Origin: Castellaniella sp036379515
GTDB taxonomy: Bacteria > Pseudomonadota > Gammaproteobacteria > Burkholderiales > Burkholderiaceae_B
DNA length: 64,000 nt
Assembly: GCF_036379515.1 (NCBI RefSeq)
Contig: NZ_DASVGN010000025.1
Coordinates: 1-64,000 of the forward strand
Direction: 5' to 3'
The notes beneath the pieces are model-generated. The model saw only the letters and a list, made by a program, of their open reading frames with translations, was not told the DNA's origin and did no database searches. Position numbers and translations under genes: made by a program. How positions within the stretch are numbered: position 1 is the first letter of the stretch; each line of letters opens with the position of its first letter. Positions 26,455-35,776 of the stretch are shown here, piece by piece.

Positions 26455-28137
26455 CTACATCCGGTCCGGCGCGCTGACACCCAGCAGGCTCAGGCCATTG
26501 GCAATCACCTGTGCGGTGGCCTGCGCCAGTCGCAGTCGTGCTGCGCTCAGGTGATCGTCATCGACGCGGATGCGCTCGCTGTTGTACCAGGCGTGGAAGT
26601 CGGCGGCGCAGTCGCGCAGCCAGAATGCCACCTGGTGGGGGGCGAGTTCGTGCGCGGCCTGGGTCAGCATGCTGGGGTATTCAGCCAGGCGCTGCATCAG
26701 CGCGATTTCGGTCGGTGCCGTAAGCGGGGCCGGGTCGGCTGTGGCGATGTCCAGGGTGGTTTCGTGCTGGCGCAGCACCGAGTGGATGCGCGCGTGGGCA
26801 TACTGGATGTAATAGACCGGGTTTTCTTCACTGTGCGAGAGCGCCAGGTCGATGTCGAAGGTGAATTCGGAATCGGCACGGCGCTGTGCCAGGAAGAAGC
26901 GCACGGCGTCACGACCCACCCAGTCGATGAGGTCGCGCAGGGTGACGTAGCTGCCGGCCCGCTTGGAAATCTTGACTTCGGCACCGTCGCGCATCACGCG
27001 CACCATTTTGTGCAGCACGTAGGCAGGATAGTCGGCCGGGATGCCGAGCTTGAGCCCTTGCAGGCCGGCGCGTACGCGCGCCACGGTGCCGTGGTGGTCG
27101 CTGCCCTGGATATTGATGGCCGTGTGGAAACCGCGTTCCCACTTGGCGACGTGATAGGCGACGTCGGGAACGAAGTACGTGTAGCCGCCTTCAGACTTGC
27201 GCATCACGCGGTCTTTGTCGTCGCCCGTGCCCAGGTCGGTGGTGCGCAGCCAGAGGGCGCCGTCTTTTTCGTAGGTGTAGCCGGCGGCGATCAGCGCCTG
27301 AACCGTGCGTTCGACGCGCCCACTGGAATACAGCGAGCTTTCGAGATAATAGTTGTCGAACTTCAGGTCGAAGGCCTGCAGATCCAGATCTTGCTCGCGG
27401 CGCAGGTAAGCGACCGAAAAACGTCTAATGGCTTCGAGGTCGTCGAGGTCGCCCGCCGCCTGGATGGGTTCGCCATCGCTGGCCTGCACGGTGGCGTGCG
27501 CCAGGTAATCGGCGGCGATGTCCTGGATGTAATCACCCTTGTAGCCATCGGCCGGAAAGGCCGGGTCGTCCGGCGTGATCCCGCGCCCTCGCGCTTGCAC
27601 GCTGATGGCCAGGTTGTGGATCTGGTTGCCGGCGTCGTTGTAGTAGAACTCGCGCGTGACGCGAGCCCCTTGTGTCGTGAAGAGCCGGCAGATGGAGTCC
27701 CCAAGCGCCGCCTGGCGCGCATGGCCCACGTGCAGCGGCCCCGTGGGGTTGGCCGAGACGAATTCCACCAGAATCTGGCGATCGCCGGCGGGCTGCCAGC
27801 CGTAGTGCTCGCCCTGCGTGCGGATGGCCTCGAGCACCGCCTGGTGTGCGGCCGCAGACAGGCGAAAGTTGATGAAGCCCGGCCCGGCGACTTCGGCCTG
27901 GGCCACGAGGGCTTGCGCCCCCGGTTGCGCGAGCAGGCCGTCGACGATGGCCTGCGCGAGTTCGCGTGGGTTGCGCCGCGCCGTACGGGCGAGCTGCATG
28001 GCCACGTTGCAGGCGACGTCGCCATGCGCAGCCACCTTGGGCCGCTCCAGGGTGATGTCCGGGCTGAGATCGGGGACCAGTGTCTGGACGACGGCGTGCA
28101 AAAGGGCGATGAGCTGGGCGTGTTGCTCTGGTAGCAT
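26455..28137 (-). CDS. argS: arginyl-tRNA synthetase
   Basis: Class I aminoacyl-tRNA synthetase, 560 aa, charging tRNA(Arg). The N-terminal Add-1 domain (residues 1-90) precedes the catalytic domain with NPTGPLHVGHARQAALGD (HIGH motif at about 136-139) and the degenerate KMSKS-type VKISKRAGSY. The C-terminal anticodon-binding domain ends ANGLSLLGVSAPDRM. The start at 28137 gives MLPEQHAQLIALL; a longer frame upstream to 28347 overlaps the promoter region and lacks homology. Essential gene at the head of the argS-SPOR-dsbA transcript. Confidence 0.95.
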   Translation of the reverse strand: MLPEQHAQLIALLHAVVQTLVPDLSPDITLERPKVAAHGDVACNVAMQLARTARRNPRELAQAIVDGLLAQPGAQALVAQAEVAGPGFINFRLSAAAHQAVLEAIRTQGEHYGWQPAGDRQILVEFVSANPTGPLHVGHARQAALGDSICRLFTTQGARVTREFYYNDAGNQIHNLAISVQARGRGITPDDPAFPADGYKGDYIQDIAADYLAHATVQASDGEPIQAAGDLDDLEAIRRFSVAYLRREQDLDLQAFDLKFDNYYLESSLYSSGRVERTVQALIAAGYTYEKDGALWLRTTDLGTGDDKDRVMRKSEGGYTYFVPDVAYHVAKWERGFHTAINIQGSDHHGTVARVRAGLQGLKLGIPADYPAYVLHKMVRVMRDGAEVKISKRAGSYVTLRDLIDWVGRDAVRFFLAQRRADSEFTFDIDLALSHSEENPVYYIQYAHARIHSVLRQHETTLDIATADPAPLTAPTEIALMQRLAEYPSMLTQAAHELAPHQVAFWLRDCAADFHAWYNSERIRVDDDHLSAARLRLAQATAQVIANGLSLLGVSAPDRM

Positions 28138-28318
28138 GAATTCGATGTGAAGGAGGTGGCGGCGTGCCGTCTTGCAAAAAAGAGGACGTGCGGGTCGAGA
28201 TATCCCGAAATGATAGCCCGATTCAGGGGCGGCGCGCTGGATGGCCAAAGCAACTGTGGCACGTAACGGGCTACCGCCAGCTACCCTGACGATGTCGCTG
28301 TGACGGTATGATCTTTCC

Positions 28319-29209
28319 ATGGACCGTCGCCGCCTCGAATGCTTCATTGCACTTGCAGAAGAACTGCATTTCCATCGGGCTGCAGCCCGATGTCACTTGA
28401 CGCAACCGGCGCTTTCGCAGCAGTTGCGCCAGTTGGAGCAGCATCTCCAGGTGCAGCTTGTGTACCGCAATCACCGTCAGGTGTCTTTGACGCGGTCGGG
28501 CGAGGTGTTTCTCGATCAGGCAAGAAAACTAGTCCGTGACATGGACCAGGCCGTGGCGCTCGCGAGGCGTGTCGACAGAGGCGAAGTGGGGCAGCTGGTC
28601 GTAGGGATCACGGTTTCCGCCCTTTACATTGTTTTTCCCGAAATTATCGAGCGCTTCAATCAGCGATTGCCCGAAGTGGGCGTGGTTGTCCGTGAAATGA
28701 CGATGGCTGAACAAGAGGAGGCCCTGCGCAACGGGGATATACAGGTTGGCATTGGACATCCACCCTTGGATGATCCCTCTCTTGCCTACAAGATCATCGC
28801 TACGACCAACTTTAATATCGTCCTGTCCGAACGCAATCCCCTGGCCCGCCGCCCGGTGCTTTCTTTGCGAGACCTCGCCGGCGAGCAGTTCATCATCTTT
28901 CCCCGCGAAATTGGGCCCCAGCTCTACGATCGGATCATCAGTCTGTGCCAGGATGCGGGATTCAGCCCAAAGGTGATTTTGGAAGCGTCGCCTGCTCAAT
29001 CGATCATTGCCTTGGCCGCATCAAATTTCGGCATCGGTTTCATCGCTTCTGCGTTGCAGCAGTTGCAGCGGCCAGGAGTGGTTTACCGCCGGCTCGATGG
29101 GCCCGCTCCCAGCCTGCCGTTGGGCGTTGCCTACCATGTCAGCGATATGTCACCAACGGTGCAGGCATTCATTGAAGAGGCCGAGGCGGTGGGGAAGGAA
29201 ATGGGCTAG
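28319..29209 (+). CDS. LysR-family transcriptional regulator
   Basis: LTTR, 296 aa: N-terminal winged HTH at residues 1-60 (MDRRRLECFIALAEELHFHR ... TQPALSQQLRQLE) and a periplasmic-binding-like effector domain from about 90. Divergent from argS and directly upstream of the dehydratase/TRAP block on the same strand, so it probably controls that block with an intermediate as inducer. The AT-rich gap after it (29210-29363) contains a candidate promoter. LTTRs usually bind T-N11-A sites; TAATAA-AAAA-TTATTA at 29251-29266 is one AT-rich palindrome there. Confidence 0.9.
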   Translation: MDRRRLECFIALAEELHFHRAAARCHLTQPALSQQLRQLEQHLQVQLVYRNHRQVSLTRSGEVFLDQARKLVRDMDQAVALARRVDRGEVGQLVVGITVSALYIVFPEIIERFNQRLPEVGVVVREMTMAEQEEALRNGDIQVGIGHPPLDDPSLAYKIIATTNFNIVLSERNPLARRPVLSLRDLAGEQFIIFPREIGPQLYDRIISLCQDAGFSPKVILEASPAQSIIALAASNFGIGFIASALQQLQRPGVVYRRLDGPAPSLPLGVAYHVSDMSPTVQAFIEEAEAVGKEMG

Positions 29210-29284
29210 TTGATCAGTTTTGCCATGGCGTCTTGTTATGGGCCTCACGATAATAAAAAATTATTAAATGAGACAAAATAACAA

Positions 29285-29314
29285 TTGGATATTTTCTCTG
29301 CGTTCCAAGATAAT
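29285..29314 (+). promoter_or_regulatory. candidate sigma-70 promoter for the dehydratase/TRAP operon
   Basis: TTGGAT and GATAAT are separated by 18 bp, 50 bp upstream of the dehydratase start. The surrounding 29243-29340 segment is far richer in A+T than anything nearby. A palindrome TAATAA-AAAA-TTATTA at 29251-29266 lies just upstream, where an LTTR would bind. Confidence 0.45.
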
Positions 29315-29363
29315 TTAAAAAAACAGATGTTCAGTCGACAAATTGATAGTTGGACGGAACGCG

Positions 29364-30578
29364 ATGGAGACTTATCAAGAGGGCTGTCTAAATGATGGCT
29401 CCAATGTCAGGATACGGCAGATTCAGACGCTAGTCGTCAACGCAGAAATGCGTAACTGGATTTTTGTCAAAGTGATTACCAATCAAGATGGCCTGTTTGG
29501 TTGGGGTGAAGCAAGCCTGAATTGGAAAACGCATGCCGTAACTGGAGCTGTGGACGATCTGGCACCGCTACTGATTGGGGTGGATCCCCGTGATATCGAG
29601 CGATGCCTTCAGATCATGCACAAGCATAGCTATTATCGGCTTGGAATTATAGGTTGTACTGCGATCAGCGGTATCGAGCACGCGCTATGGGATATTCTCG
29701 GGAAGATTCACCAGGTTCCAGTCTGGAGTCTCTTGGGTGGCAGAGTGCGGGAGAAGGTGCGACTCTATACCCACCTTGGTTTGGGTAACATGAAGGCAGT
29801 CTATGAAACTTTTGACGCGGGTGAGCTTCGTGAGCGAGCACAGAAAGTCGTGGCGCTAGGTTACGATGCCGTAAAGGTTGTATTCATTCCATATGGCAAC
29901 CATGTGGAATCGTCTGCGGCTCGAAAGCATGTCGGCGAATTGATGCAAACCTTGCGTTTGGCTGTCGGAGATGACGTCGATATCATGGTCGATTTTCACG
30001 GGCGACCTTCATCCATCAGCTCTGCAATGAACTTCATTAGAGAGCTTGCCCCGTATCACCCGATGTTTTGCGAAGAGCCTGTTCCGCCGGGTGATACTGA
30101 GGCTCTGGCTCGGATTGCGGAGAATTCTCCTTGTCCGATTGCGGCAGGTGAGCGGTTGATTGGTTTGAGGGAGTTCCTGCCAGTACTCCGGGCGAAGGCC
30201 GTGAATATAGTGCAGCCCGACCTCAATCATACAGGCGGCTTACTCGAGGGGAAACGGATTGCTGCACTTGCCGACGCAGAATTGGTCGGCGTCGCCCCTC
30301 ACAATCCTAACGGTCCATTGGCTGGGGCGGCAGCGTTGCATTTTGCAGTGTCGACTCCGAATTTCCTGATCCAGGAAGAAATGAGTGGGGCTGTCCCTTG
30401 GTATGACGATGTCGTGCGAGGCCCTCTGCATCGAACTGGCGCCTATTGGGCGGTACCGCTTGAGCCAGGATTGGGGGTGGAGATCGATGAGACGCAGGCC
30501 GCCAGGCATCCTTTCAAACCGGAGGTCATTCATGCTCGAAATGCCGTATTGGCGGACGGCACTATCGCGAATTGGTAA
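29364..30578 (+). CDS. enolase-superfamily dehydratase (mandelate racemase / galactonate dehydratase-like)
   Basis: Mg-dependent enolase-superfamily enzyme, 404 aa. N-terminal capping domain, then a barrel with metal ligands in MVDFHGR (Asp, followed by the D-x-H histidine), FCEEPVPPGD (Glu) and IAAGERLIG (Glu), and the C-terminal histidine in VAPHNPNGPL. The D-x-H and H arrangement is that of D-galactonate dehydratase and related acid-sugar dehydratases, which yield 2-keto-3-deoxy acids. The closest substrate cannot be read from sequence. Start chosen at the ATG at 29364 (GGA ahead); the upstream GTG/ATA region is unrelated. First gene of the block. Confidence 0.87.
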   Translation: METYQEGCLNDGSNVRIRQIQTLVVNAEMRNWIFVKVITNQDGLFGWGEASLNWKTHAVTGAVDDLAPLLIGVDPRDIERCLQIMHKHSYYRLGIIGCTAISGIEHALWDILGKIHQVPVWSLLGGRVREKVRLYTHLGLGNMKAVYETFDAGELRERAQKVVALGYDAVKVVFIPYGNHVESSAARKHVGELMQTLRLAVGDDVDIMVDFHGRPSSISSAMNFIRELAPYHPMFCEEPVPPGDTEALARIAENSPCPIAAGERLIGLREFLPVLRAKAVNIVQPDLNHTGGLLEGKRIAALADAELVGVAPHNPNGPLAGAAALHFAVSTPNFLIQEEMSGAVPWYDDVVRGPLHRTGAYWAVPLEPGLGVEIDETQAARHPFKPEVIHARNAVLADGTIANW

Positions 30579-30603
30579 GCGATGAAGCTAGGGGTTGTGG
30601 AAA

Positions 30604-31722
30604 ATGAGTACTGATTGGACGAACAAAGGGATGATGAACTTCTTTTGCCCCGGGGGCGTGTATAACGCTACGCCGCCTCGTGTCCTGTTTGGCGCGGGCA
30701 TGTTGGCGCGAGTGCGTGATGAGGTCATGGCCTTGGGGGGGAAACGGGCTGTGGTGGTGACGACGCCAGGCCGTGTCGCCCTTGGTGAGCAGATACGGGA
30801 GATGCTGAAAGATCTGTGCGTTGGCGTCTTGGCCAAGGCAGTTTCGCAGGTTCCTGTCGAATTGGCCGAGGAAGCGCGCGCCACGGTATTGGAACAAGGT
30901 GCGGATTGCATCGTGAGCGCTGGAGGGGGTGCCGCCATTGGGCTGGGCAAGGGTATCTCGCTGGCGTTGGGTTTGCCCATTGTTGCCGTTCCAACTACTT
31001 ATTCTGGCTCGGAAGTGACGGGATTCTGTGGCATCACGATCAATGGCGTAAAACGCATGCACATTGATCTCAACATGCTGGCTCATTCGATCATTTACGA
31101 TCCAGCATTGACTCGCAGCCTGCCGGTGCATGTCAGCGCGGCCAGTGCGATGAACGCGCTGGCGCACTGCATTGACGTTGTATATGTACCGACGGCAAAT
31201 CCCTTCACGAAGTTGGCTGCTGTTGAGGGTGCGCGCGTGATTGCCGGGGCGGCACCGGAAGTAATCGACCGGCCTGATGATTTGCAGGCACGTTCGGCGC
31301 TCCTTTATGGCGCTTACCTGGGGGGGGTTGCGTTAACAGGCGGGTTTGCGCTGCAGCATGGGGCCGCACACGTGCTCGGCGGTACGTTTGGCATCCCTCA
31401 CGGTGATTCACATGCCTTGGTGCTGCCGTACGTGGCCGAGTACAACAGCAGGTATGAATCCGAATGGCTTGGGCTCATTGCAGATGCTTTGGGGGGAGGG
31501 GATCTCGGGGGGGCAGTCTACGATCTGCTGCATCGCCTGGGAATTACGCCCGGATTGCAGGGTACAGGCTTGGACGGTGGGCAGATCGAAGAGGCCGCAC
31601 GCATCACTGTGGAAACGGACAATAGCATGAATCCGGGCCCAGTCACTCTGCCGGCCGTTCGGGAAATCTTGCAGGCGGCGTGGGTAGGGGCTCGCCCTGA
31701 ATCGTCCAGTACGCGAATCTAG
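30604..31722 (+). CDS. iron-containing alcohol dehydrogenase, maleylacetate reductase-like
   Basis: Fe-ADH superfamily protein, 372 aa, of the maleylacetate-reductase branch. The nucleotide-binding part has VSAGGGAAIGLGKGISL and VPTTYSGSEVTGFCGIT. The helical C-terminal domain shows MNALAHCIDVVY and HGAAHVLGGTFGIPHGDSHALVLPYV, typical of MacA-type enzymes. No ring-cleavage dioxygenase is nearby, so maleylacetate as the real substrate is doubtful; reduction or oxidation of a 2-keto or hydroxy acid produced by the upstream dehydratase is an alternative. The ATG at 30604 has AGGGG nine bases ahead; an in-frame TTG at 30595 is too close. Confidence 0.85.
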   Translation: MSTDWTNKGMMNFFCPGGVYNATPPRVLFGAGMLARVRDEVMALGGKRAVVVTTPGRVALGEQIREMLKDLCVGVLAKAVSQVPVELAEEARATVLEQGADCIVSAGGGAAIGLGKGISLALGLPIVAVPTTYSGSEVTGFCGITINGVKRMHIDLNMLAHSIIYDPALTRSLPVHVSAASAMNALAHCIDVVYVPTANPFTKLAAVEGARVIAGAAPEVIDRPDDLQARSALLYGAYLGGVALTGGFALQHGAAHVLGGTFGIPHGDSHALVLPYVAEYNSRYESEWLGLIADALGGGDLGGAVYDLLHRLGITPGLQGTGLDGGQIEEAARITVETDNSMNPGPVTLPAVREILQAAWVGARPESSSTRI

Positions 31723-31811
31723 AGGCTGGAGAGTGCGTGAACCGTGACTAGGTACTTTGCGGGCTTCATATGCTGAAGTAGGTGAAATGTGTTCCAGAGG
31801 AGGAACTTTCG

Positions 31812-32819
31812 ATGGGTATCTCTCGCAGGAAATTCATGAGTGTGGTGGGTTCTGCCGCTTTGGGAGTCGCGGTAACGCCTGTGTACGCTGCAGAAACCTT
31901 CAATTGGCAATTCGGGCACGGCTTTCCGTCGACTCACCCCCTGAACGTCAGAGCCGTTCAGGTGGCTGCTCGCATCAAGAAAGAAACTGGGGGCCGTCTC
32001 AATATTTCGGTGTTTCCGAATAGCCAACTCGGGGGAGATACGGATTTGCTGTCGCAAGTCCACTCGGGGGCCATCGATATGTTCAGCACGGGGGGCATCA
32101 TCATGTCCACCTTGGTGCCTGGCGCAGGGCTAAGTGGCGTCGGATTTGCTTTCTCGAATTACCAAGCGGTCTGGTCAGCCATGGACGGGAGCGTTGGGGA
32201 ATACGTGCGTGGTGCCTTTGCCAAGAAAGGGCTGCATGCTTTGGATAAGGTCTGGGACAACGGGTTCCGAGAGACCACCACCAGTACTAAACCAATTCGT
32301 ACGCCTGCCGATTTCGTGGCCATGAAAATTCGCGTACCGGTCAGCCCCTTGTATGTGTCTTTGTTCAAAGCGCTAAAGGCTTCGCCGACCGGCATCAATT
32401 TGAAAGAGGTTTATACCGCACTACAGACTGGAGTGGTGGACGGGCAGGAGAACCCTCTGGTGGTTACCGACACCACGAAGTTTTATGAGGTGCAAAAATA
32501 TTGCTCATTGACAAACCATATCTGGGACGGAATCTGGATCGTTGTCAACGCAGGTTCTTGGCAGGCCTTGCCGGCTGATCTGCAAAAAGTGGTGAGTGGG
32601 GCATTTAACGAGATGGCTCCGGTGCAGCGTGATGACATCGCGAAACTGAATGCGTCGCTGCAGGGTAGCCTGCAGAAGAAGGGTCTGAAGTTCAATGAAG
32701 TTGACGTCGCGCCGTTCCAGGAAGAGGTGCGCAAAGCAGGTTTCTACAATGATTGGAAGAAGAAATTCGGGGCGCAGGCCTGGGATGCGTTGGAAGCGTC
32801 GGCGGGGCAACTCACATGA
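31812..32819 (+). CDS. TRAP transporter substrate-binding protein (DctP family)
   Basis: Periplasmic binding protein, 335 aa, capturing a carboxylate for the DctQM permease encoded next. The signal peptide starts MGISRRKFMSVVGSAALGVA, a twin-arginine-type motif (SRRKFM), cleaved after VYA at about residue 27. The mature chain has the DctP features: FPNSQLGGDTDLLSQVHSGAI, the arginine-bearing MKIRVPVSPLY and VYTALQTGVVDGQENP. A strong GAGGAGGAA precedes the ATG at 31812. The stop codon overlaps the next start (ATGA), so translation is coupled. Confidence 0.92.
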   Translation: MGISRRKFMSVVGSAALGVAVTPVYAAETFNWQFGHGFPSTHPLNVRAVQVAARIKKETGGRLNISVFPNSQLGGDTDLLSQVHSGAIDMFSTGGIIMSTLVPGAGLSGVGFAFSNYQAVWSAMDGSVGEYVRGAFAKKGLHALDKVWDNGFRETTTSTKPIRTPADFVAMKIRVPVSPLYVSLFKALKASPTGINLKEVYTALQTGVVDGQENPLVVTDTTKFYEVQKYCSLTNHIWDGIWIVVNAGSWQALPADLQKVVSGAFNEMAPVQRDDIAKLNASLQGSLQKKGLKFNEVDVAPFQEEVRKAGFYNDWKKKFGAQAWDALEASAGQLT

Positions 32820-34714
32820 CGCGGGATCCTGCGGTTGATGAGCGATCGCGGGAGGCTGGTGGCGGTGCGCAAGAAAAGGCGCTGTTTTCAACTTGCGCCG
32901 GGGTTCTCGAACGCTTCTTGGCGCGTGGTGTCGAGTATTTGGTTTCTCTGCTTGTCATTTTGGAGGTGGTGAGCCTCTTTGTCGGGATCGTGGCGCGTTT
33001 CGTGTTGCATTCTCCGATTGTGTGGATGGATGAGGCAGCCTCTCTTTTGTTCCTGTGGTTGGCCATGATGGGCTCCGTGGTGGCCTTGCAACGCGGAGAG
33101 CACATGAGGATGACCGCGCTGATTGCTCGTGCCCCGGCTGAATTGAGAACTTTTCTGGACGTGCTGGCGGTTGGCGCGGCGCTGGTCTTTCTCGTCATGT
33201 TGGCTGTGCCTTCCGTGTCGTATGCCGTTGGGCAAAATGCATTTACCAGCCCCGCTCTAGAGTTGTCTGGGAGCTGGCGCGCGGCGGCACTTCCCTCTGG
33301 TGTCGTCTTGATGATTCTCCTGGGGATCGTTCGGCTGACGCGCAGTGGAAGCGTGAAAAATGCGTTGGGAGCGTTGGGGGCCGTCGCGATCATCGTGGGT
33401 GGGTTTTATCTGTTACACCCCGTACTGGCCCACCTGGGAAACCTCAATCTGCTGATTTTCTTTCTGGGCGTGGTCGTGTTTTCCGTCCTGATCGGCGTGC
33501 CGATTGCCTTTGCGTTCGGTTTGGCGACTTTTGGTTATTTGGCCTTGACTACCCGTGTGCCGTTGACGATCGTCGTGGGGCGCATGGATGAGGGGATGTC
33601 GGATCTGGTTCTCTTGGCCATTCCTTTGTTCGTGTTCCTGGGCTTGCTGATGGAAATGACGGGCATGGCCAGGAAGATGGTTGATTTTCTTGCCAGTTTG
33701 ATTGGCCACCGACGAGGCGGTCTCGCCTATGTGCTGGTGGGCGCGATGTACCTTGTATCGGGTATTTCGGGCTCCAAGGCAGCAGACATGGCGGCAGTCG
33801 TACCTGCGCTTTTCCCAGAGATGAAAAAGCGGGGTGCTAAGGACGGCGATTTACTGGCACTTCTGGCTGCGACGTCGGCACAAACTGAAACGATCCCTCC
33901 CAGTATCGTCCTGATCACGATCGGTTCGGTTACCGGGGTGTCGATCGCAGCGCTCTTTACGGGCGGGTTATTGCCTGGTCTGGTGGTGGCCATTGTGTTG
34001 TGTGGCGTGGTGTGGACACGCTATCGCCATGAAGATCTTTCGAATGTGAGGAAGGCAGGCAGACGCGAGATCACGACGTCACTGGTAGTTGCTATTCCCG
34101 CGCTGGCGCTGCCTTTTCTGATTCGCTACGCGGTGGTCAGCGGTGTGGCGACCGCGACAGAAGTTTCCACAATAGGGATTGCCTACACGTTTCTCGTCGG
34201 GCTGTTCGTCTATCGCTGCTTCGACTGGTCACGCATGATCCCCATGCTGGTGGAAACTGCGTCGCTTTCAGGTGCGGTCTTGCTGATCATTGGGTGTGCC
34301 AACGGTATGGCCTGGTGCCTGACCCGCTCGGGATTCTCAGTGGGGTTGGCTAATGCCCTGACTGAGTTGCCCGGCGGAGCAGTTAGCTTCATGGCAGTAT
34401 CAATCGTCATGTTTGCCATATTGGGCAGCGTTCTTGAAGGTGTTCCCGCGATTGTCTTGTTCGGCCCGTTGCTGTTTCCCATCGCGAGGGATGTGGGAAT
34501 TAATGAAGTGCACTATGCGATGGTTGCCATTCTGGCAATGGGCATGGGTCTATTCACGCCGCCCTTCGGAGTTGGGTATTACGTTGCCTCGGCGATTGGT
34601 CGCATATCACCAGATGCTGGGCTTCATTCTATAGGCCGATACATGCTTGCCCTGCTGGTGGGGGTCATCATTATTGCGGCAGTGCCATGGATTTCCACTG
34701 GATTCATCAAATGA
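32816..34714 (+). CDS. TRAP transporter fused permease (DctQ-DctM)
   Basis: Membrane protein, 632 aa, with the small four-helix DctQ subunit (about residues 30-180, including WMDEAASLLFLWLAMMGSVV) fused to the twelve-helix DctM subunit (from about 215). DctM signatures visible are IPLFVFLGLLME, SGISGSKAADMAAV, IPPSIVLITIG and the closing ILAMGMGLFTPPFGVGYY. Na+-coupled uptake of a carboxylic or sugar acid delivered by the DctP partner is expected. The ATG overlaps the stop of the binding-protein gene by four bases. Confidence 0.92.
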   Translation: MTRDPAVDERSREAGGGAQEKALFSTCAGVLERFLARGVEYLVSLLVILEVVSLFVGIVARFVLHSPIVWMDEAASLLFLWLAMMGSVVALQRGEHMRMTALIARAPAELRTFLDVLAVGAALVFLVMLAVPSVSYAVGQNAFTSPALELSGSWRAAALPSGVVLMILLGIVRLTRSGSVKNALGALGAVAIIVGGFYLLHPVLAHLGNLNLLIFFLGVVVFSVLIGVPIAFAFGLATFGYLALTTRVPLTIVVGRMDEGMSDLVLLAIPLFVFLGLLMEMTGMARKMVDFLASLIGHRRGGLAYVLVGAMYLVSGISGSKAADMAAVVPALFPEMKKRGAKDGDLLALLAATSAQTETIPPSIVLITIGSVTGVSIAALFTGGLLPGLVVAIVLCGVVWTRYRHEDLSNVRKAGRREITTSLVVAIPALALPFLIRYAVVSGVATATEVSTIGIAYTFLVGLFVYRCFDWSRMIPMLVETASLSGAVLLIIGCANGMAWCLTRSGFSVGLANALTELPGGAVSFMAVSIVMFAILGSVLEGVPAIVLFGPLLFPIARDVGINEVHYAMVAILAMGMGLFTPPFGVGYYVASAIGRISPDAGLHSIGRYMLALLVGVIIIAAVPWISTGFIK

Positions 34715-34753
34715 GATGCTCTATTGGAGCCATCATGGCTGGGAGAACGAAAC

Positions 34754-35722
34754 GTGAAGGTCTTTATGGTGGGCGAGGCGGCTAGCCACATTGCGCAGCT
34801 TGCCGTACATATTCCCGACAGTGTCGAATTGGTCCCTTGGCCCAGAGAGGCCGCTTATACGGATACGTTTGACAGCCAGGTTGGTGCAGAAGATTGCGTG
34901 GTCTCGCTGAGATTCACTCGTACCGGGGGAGTGATGCCTGATTTTCGGCTGCTCCATGTGCCTGGTGCGGGACTCGACGGGATAGATCTGGGGAACGTCC
35001 CTGATAGCTGTACGGTCTGCAATGTGTTCGAGCATGAAATCCCGATTGCCGAATTCGTCATGTTGAGCATGCTCGAATGGGAGATACGCTCTCGCGAGAT
35101 GCGTATTGGTTTCACCGCTCGGACGTGGTCGGACCGCTATCGCCATCGCCAGCCCCATGGTGAGTTATATGGGAAGACTCTGGCTCTGATAGGCCTGGGC
35201 CGCATTGGCCGAGCCATCGCCCGGCGTGCGAGGGTCTTTGGCGTACGAGTTATCGCAGTAGACGGTACGTCTACCTACGCGAATGAGGTTGATGGGTTTT
35301 ATCTGGCTAAGGATTTTGGCAAGGTGCTGCCGCAGGCAGATTTCATTGCAGTTACGTGTCCACTGACCGATAGCACGAAGGGGCTGTTCGGTGAGCAGGC
35401 GTTTGCACGGATGAAATCGACTTCGGTGTTCATCAATGTATCGCGTGCCCCTATTGCTGATGAACATGCCCTGTATGTTGCACTACGTGATCGGCTGATA
35501 GCTGGTGCCATCCTGGATGTCTGGTATCGGTATCCCACTGACGAGTCTCAGGCGGTTCCACCATCGGGTGAACCGCTGCTCGACTTGCCTAACGTCGTGG
35601 CAACGCCGCATAGTTCGGCGTGGTCGGCTTCGCTCCCTGCGAGACGATATGCGGTGATTGGTCAAAACATCACTCGTCTTTTGAAAGGAGAGCCCCTCGT
35701 CAATGTCGTAAGAAGTAGGTGA
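34754..35722 (+). CDS. D-isomer-specific 2-hydroxyacid dehydrogenase
   Basis: NAD(P)-dependent 2-hydroxyacid dehydrogenase, 322 aa from the GTG at 34754. The Rossmann motif is IGLGRIGRAIARRA (about 145-158). Catalytic residues appear as the Arg in NVSRAPIADE, Asp/Glu in the following segment and His in ATPHSSAWS. It resembles glyoxylate/hydroxypyruvate reductases more than phosphoglycerate dehydrogenases. As the last gene of the TRAP block it could reduce a 2-keto acid end-product. The start is uncertain: an in-frame TTG at 34724 would add 10 residues, while GGGAGAA precedes the GTG. Confidence 0.85.
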   Translation: MKVFMVGEAASHIAQLAVHIPDSVELVPWPREAAYTDTFDSQVGAEDCVVSLRFTRTGGVMPDFRLLHVPGAGLDGIDLGNVPDSCTVCNVFEHEIPIAEFVMLSMLEWEIRSREMRIGFTARTWSDRYRHRQPHGELYGKTLALIGLGRIGRAIARRARVFGVRVIAVDGTSTYANEVDGFYLAKDFGKVLPQADFIAVTCPLTDSTKGLFGEQAFARMKSTSVFINVSRAPIADEHALYVALRDRLIAGAILDVWYRYPTDESQAVPPSGEPLLDLPNVVATPHSSAWSASLPARRYAVIGQNITRLLKGEPLVNVVRSR

Positions 35723-35776
35723 GGCGGTGAAGTTACGACGGGTGCCCCGCTCTTGGAGACTGCGAGGACGTAGGCC

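Noticed and set aside
26134..28134. 666-codon open frame opposite argS
   Set aside because: Antisense to argS with no recognisable domain.
30595..31722. Reading the Fe-ADH as proof of an aromatic (hydroxyquinol) degradation operon
   Set aside because: No hydroxylase or ring-cleavage dioxygenase is nearby, and the dehydratase and TRAP genes fit an acid-sugar route better.
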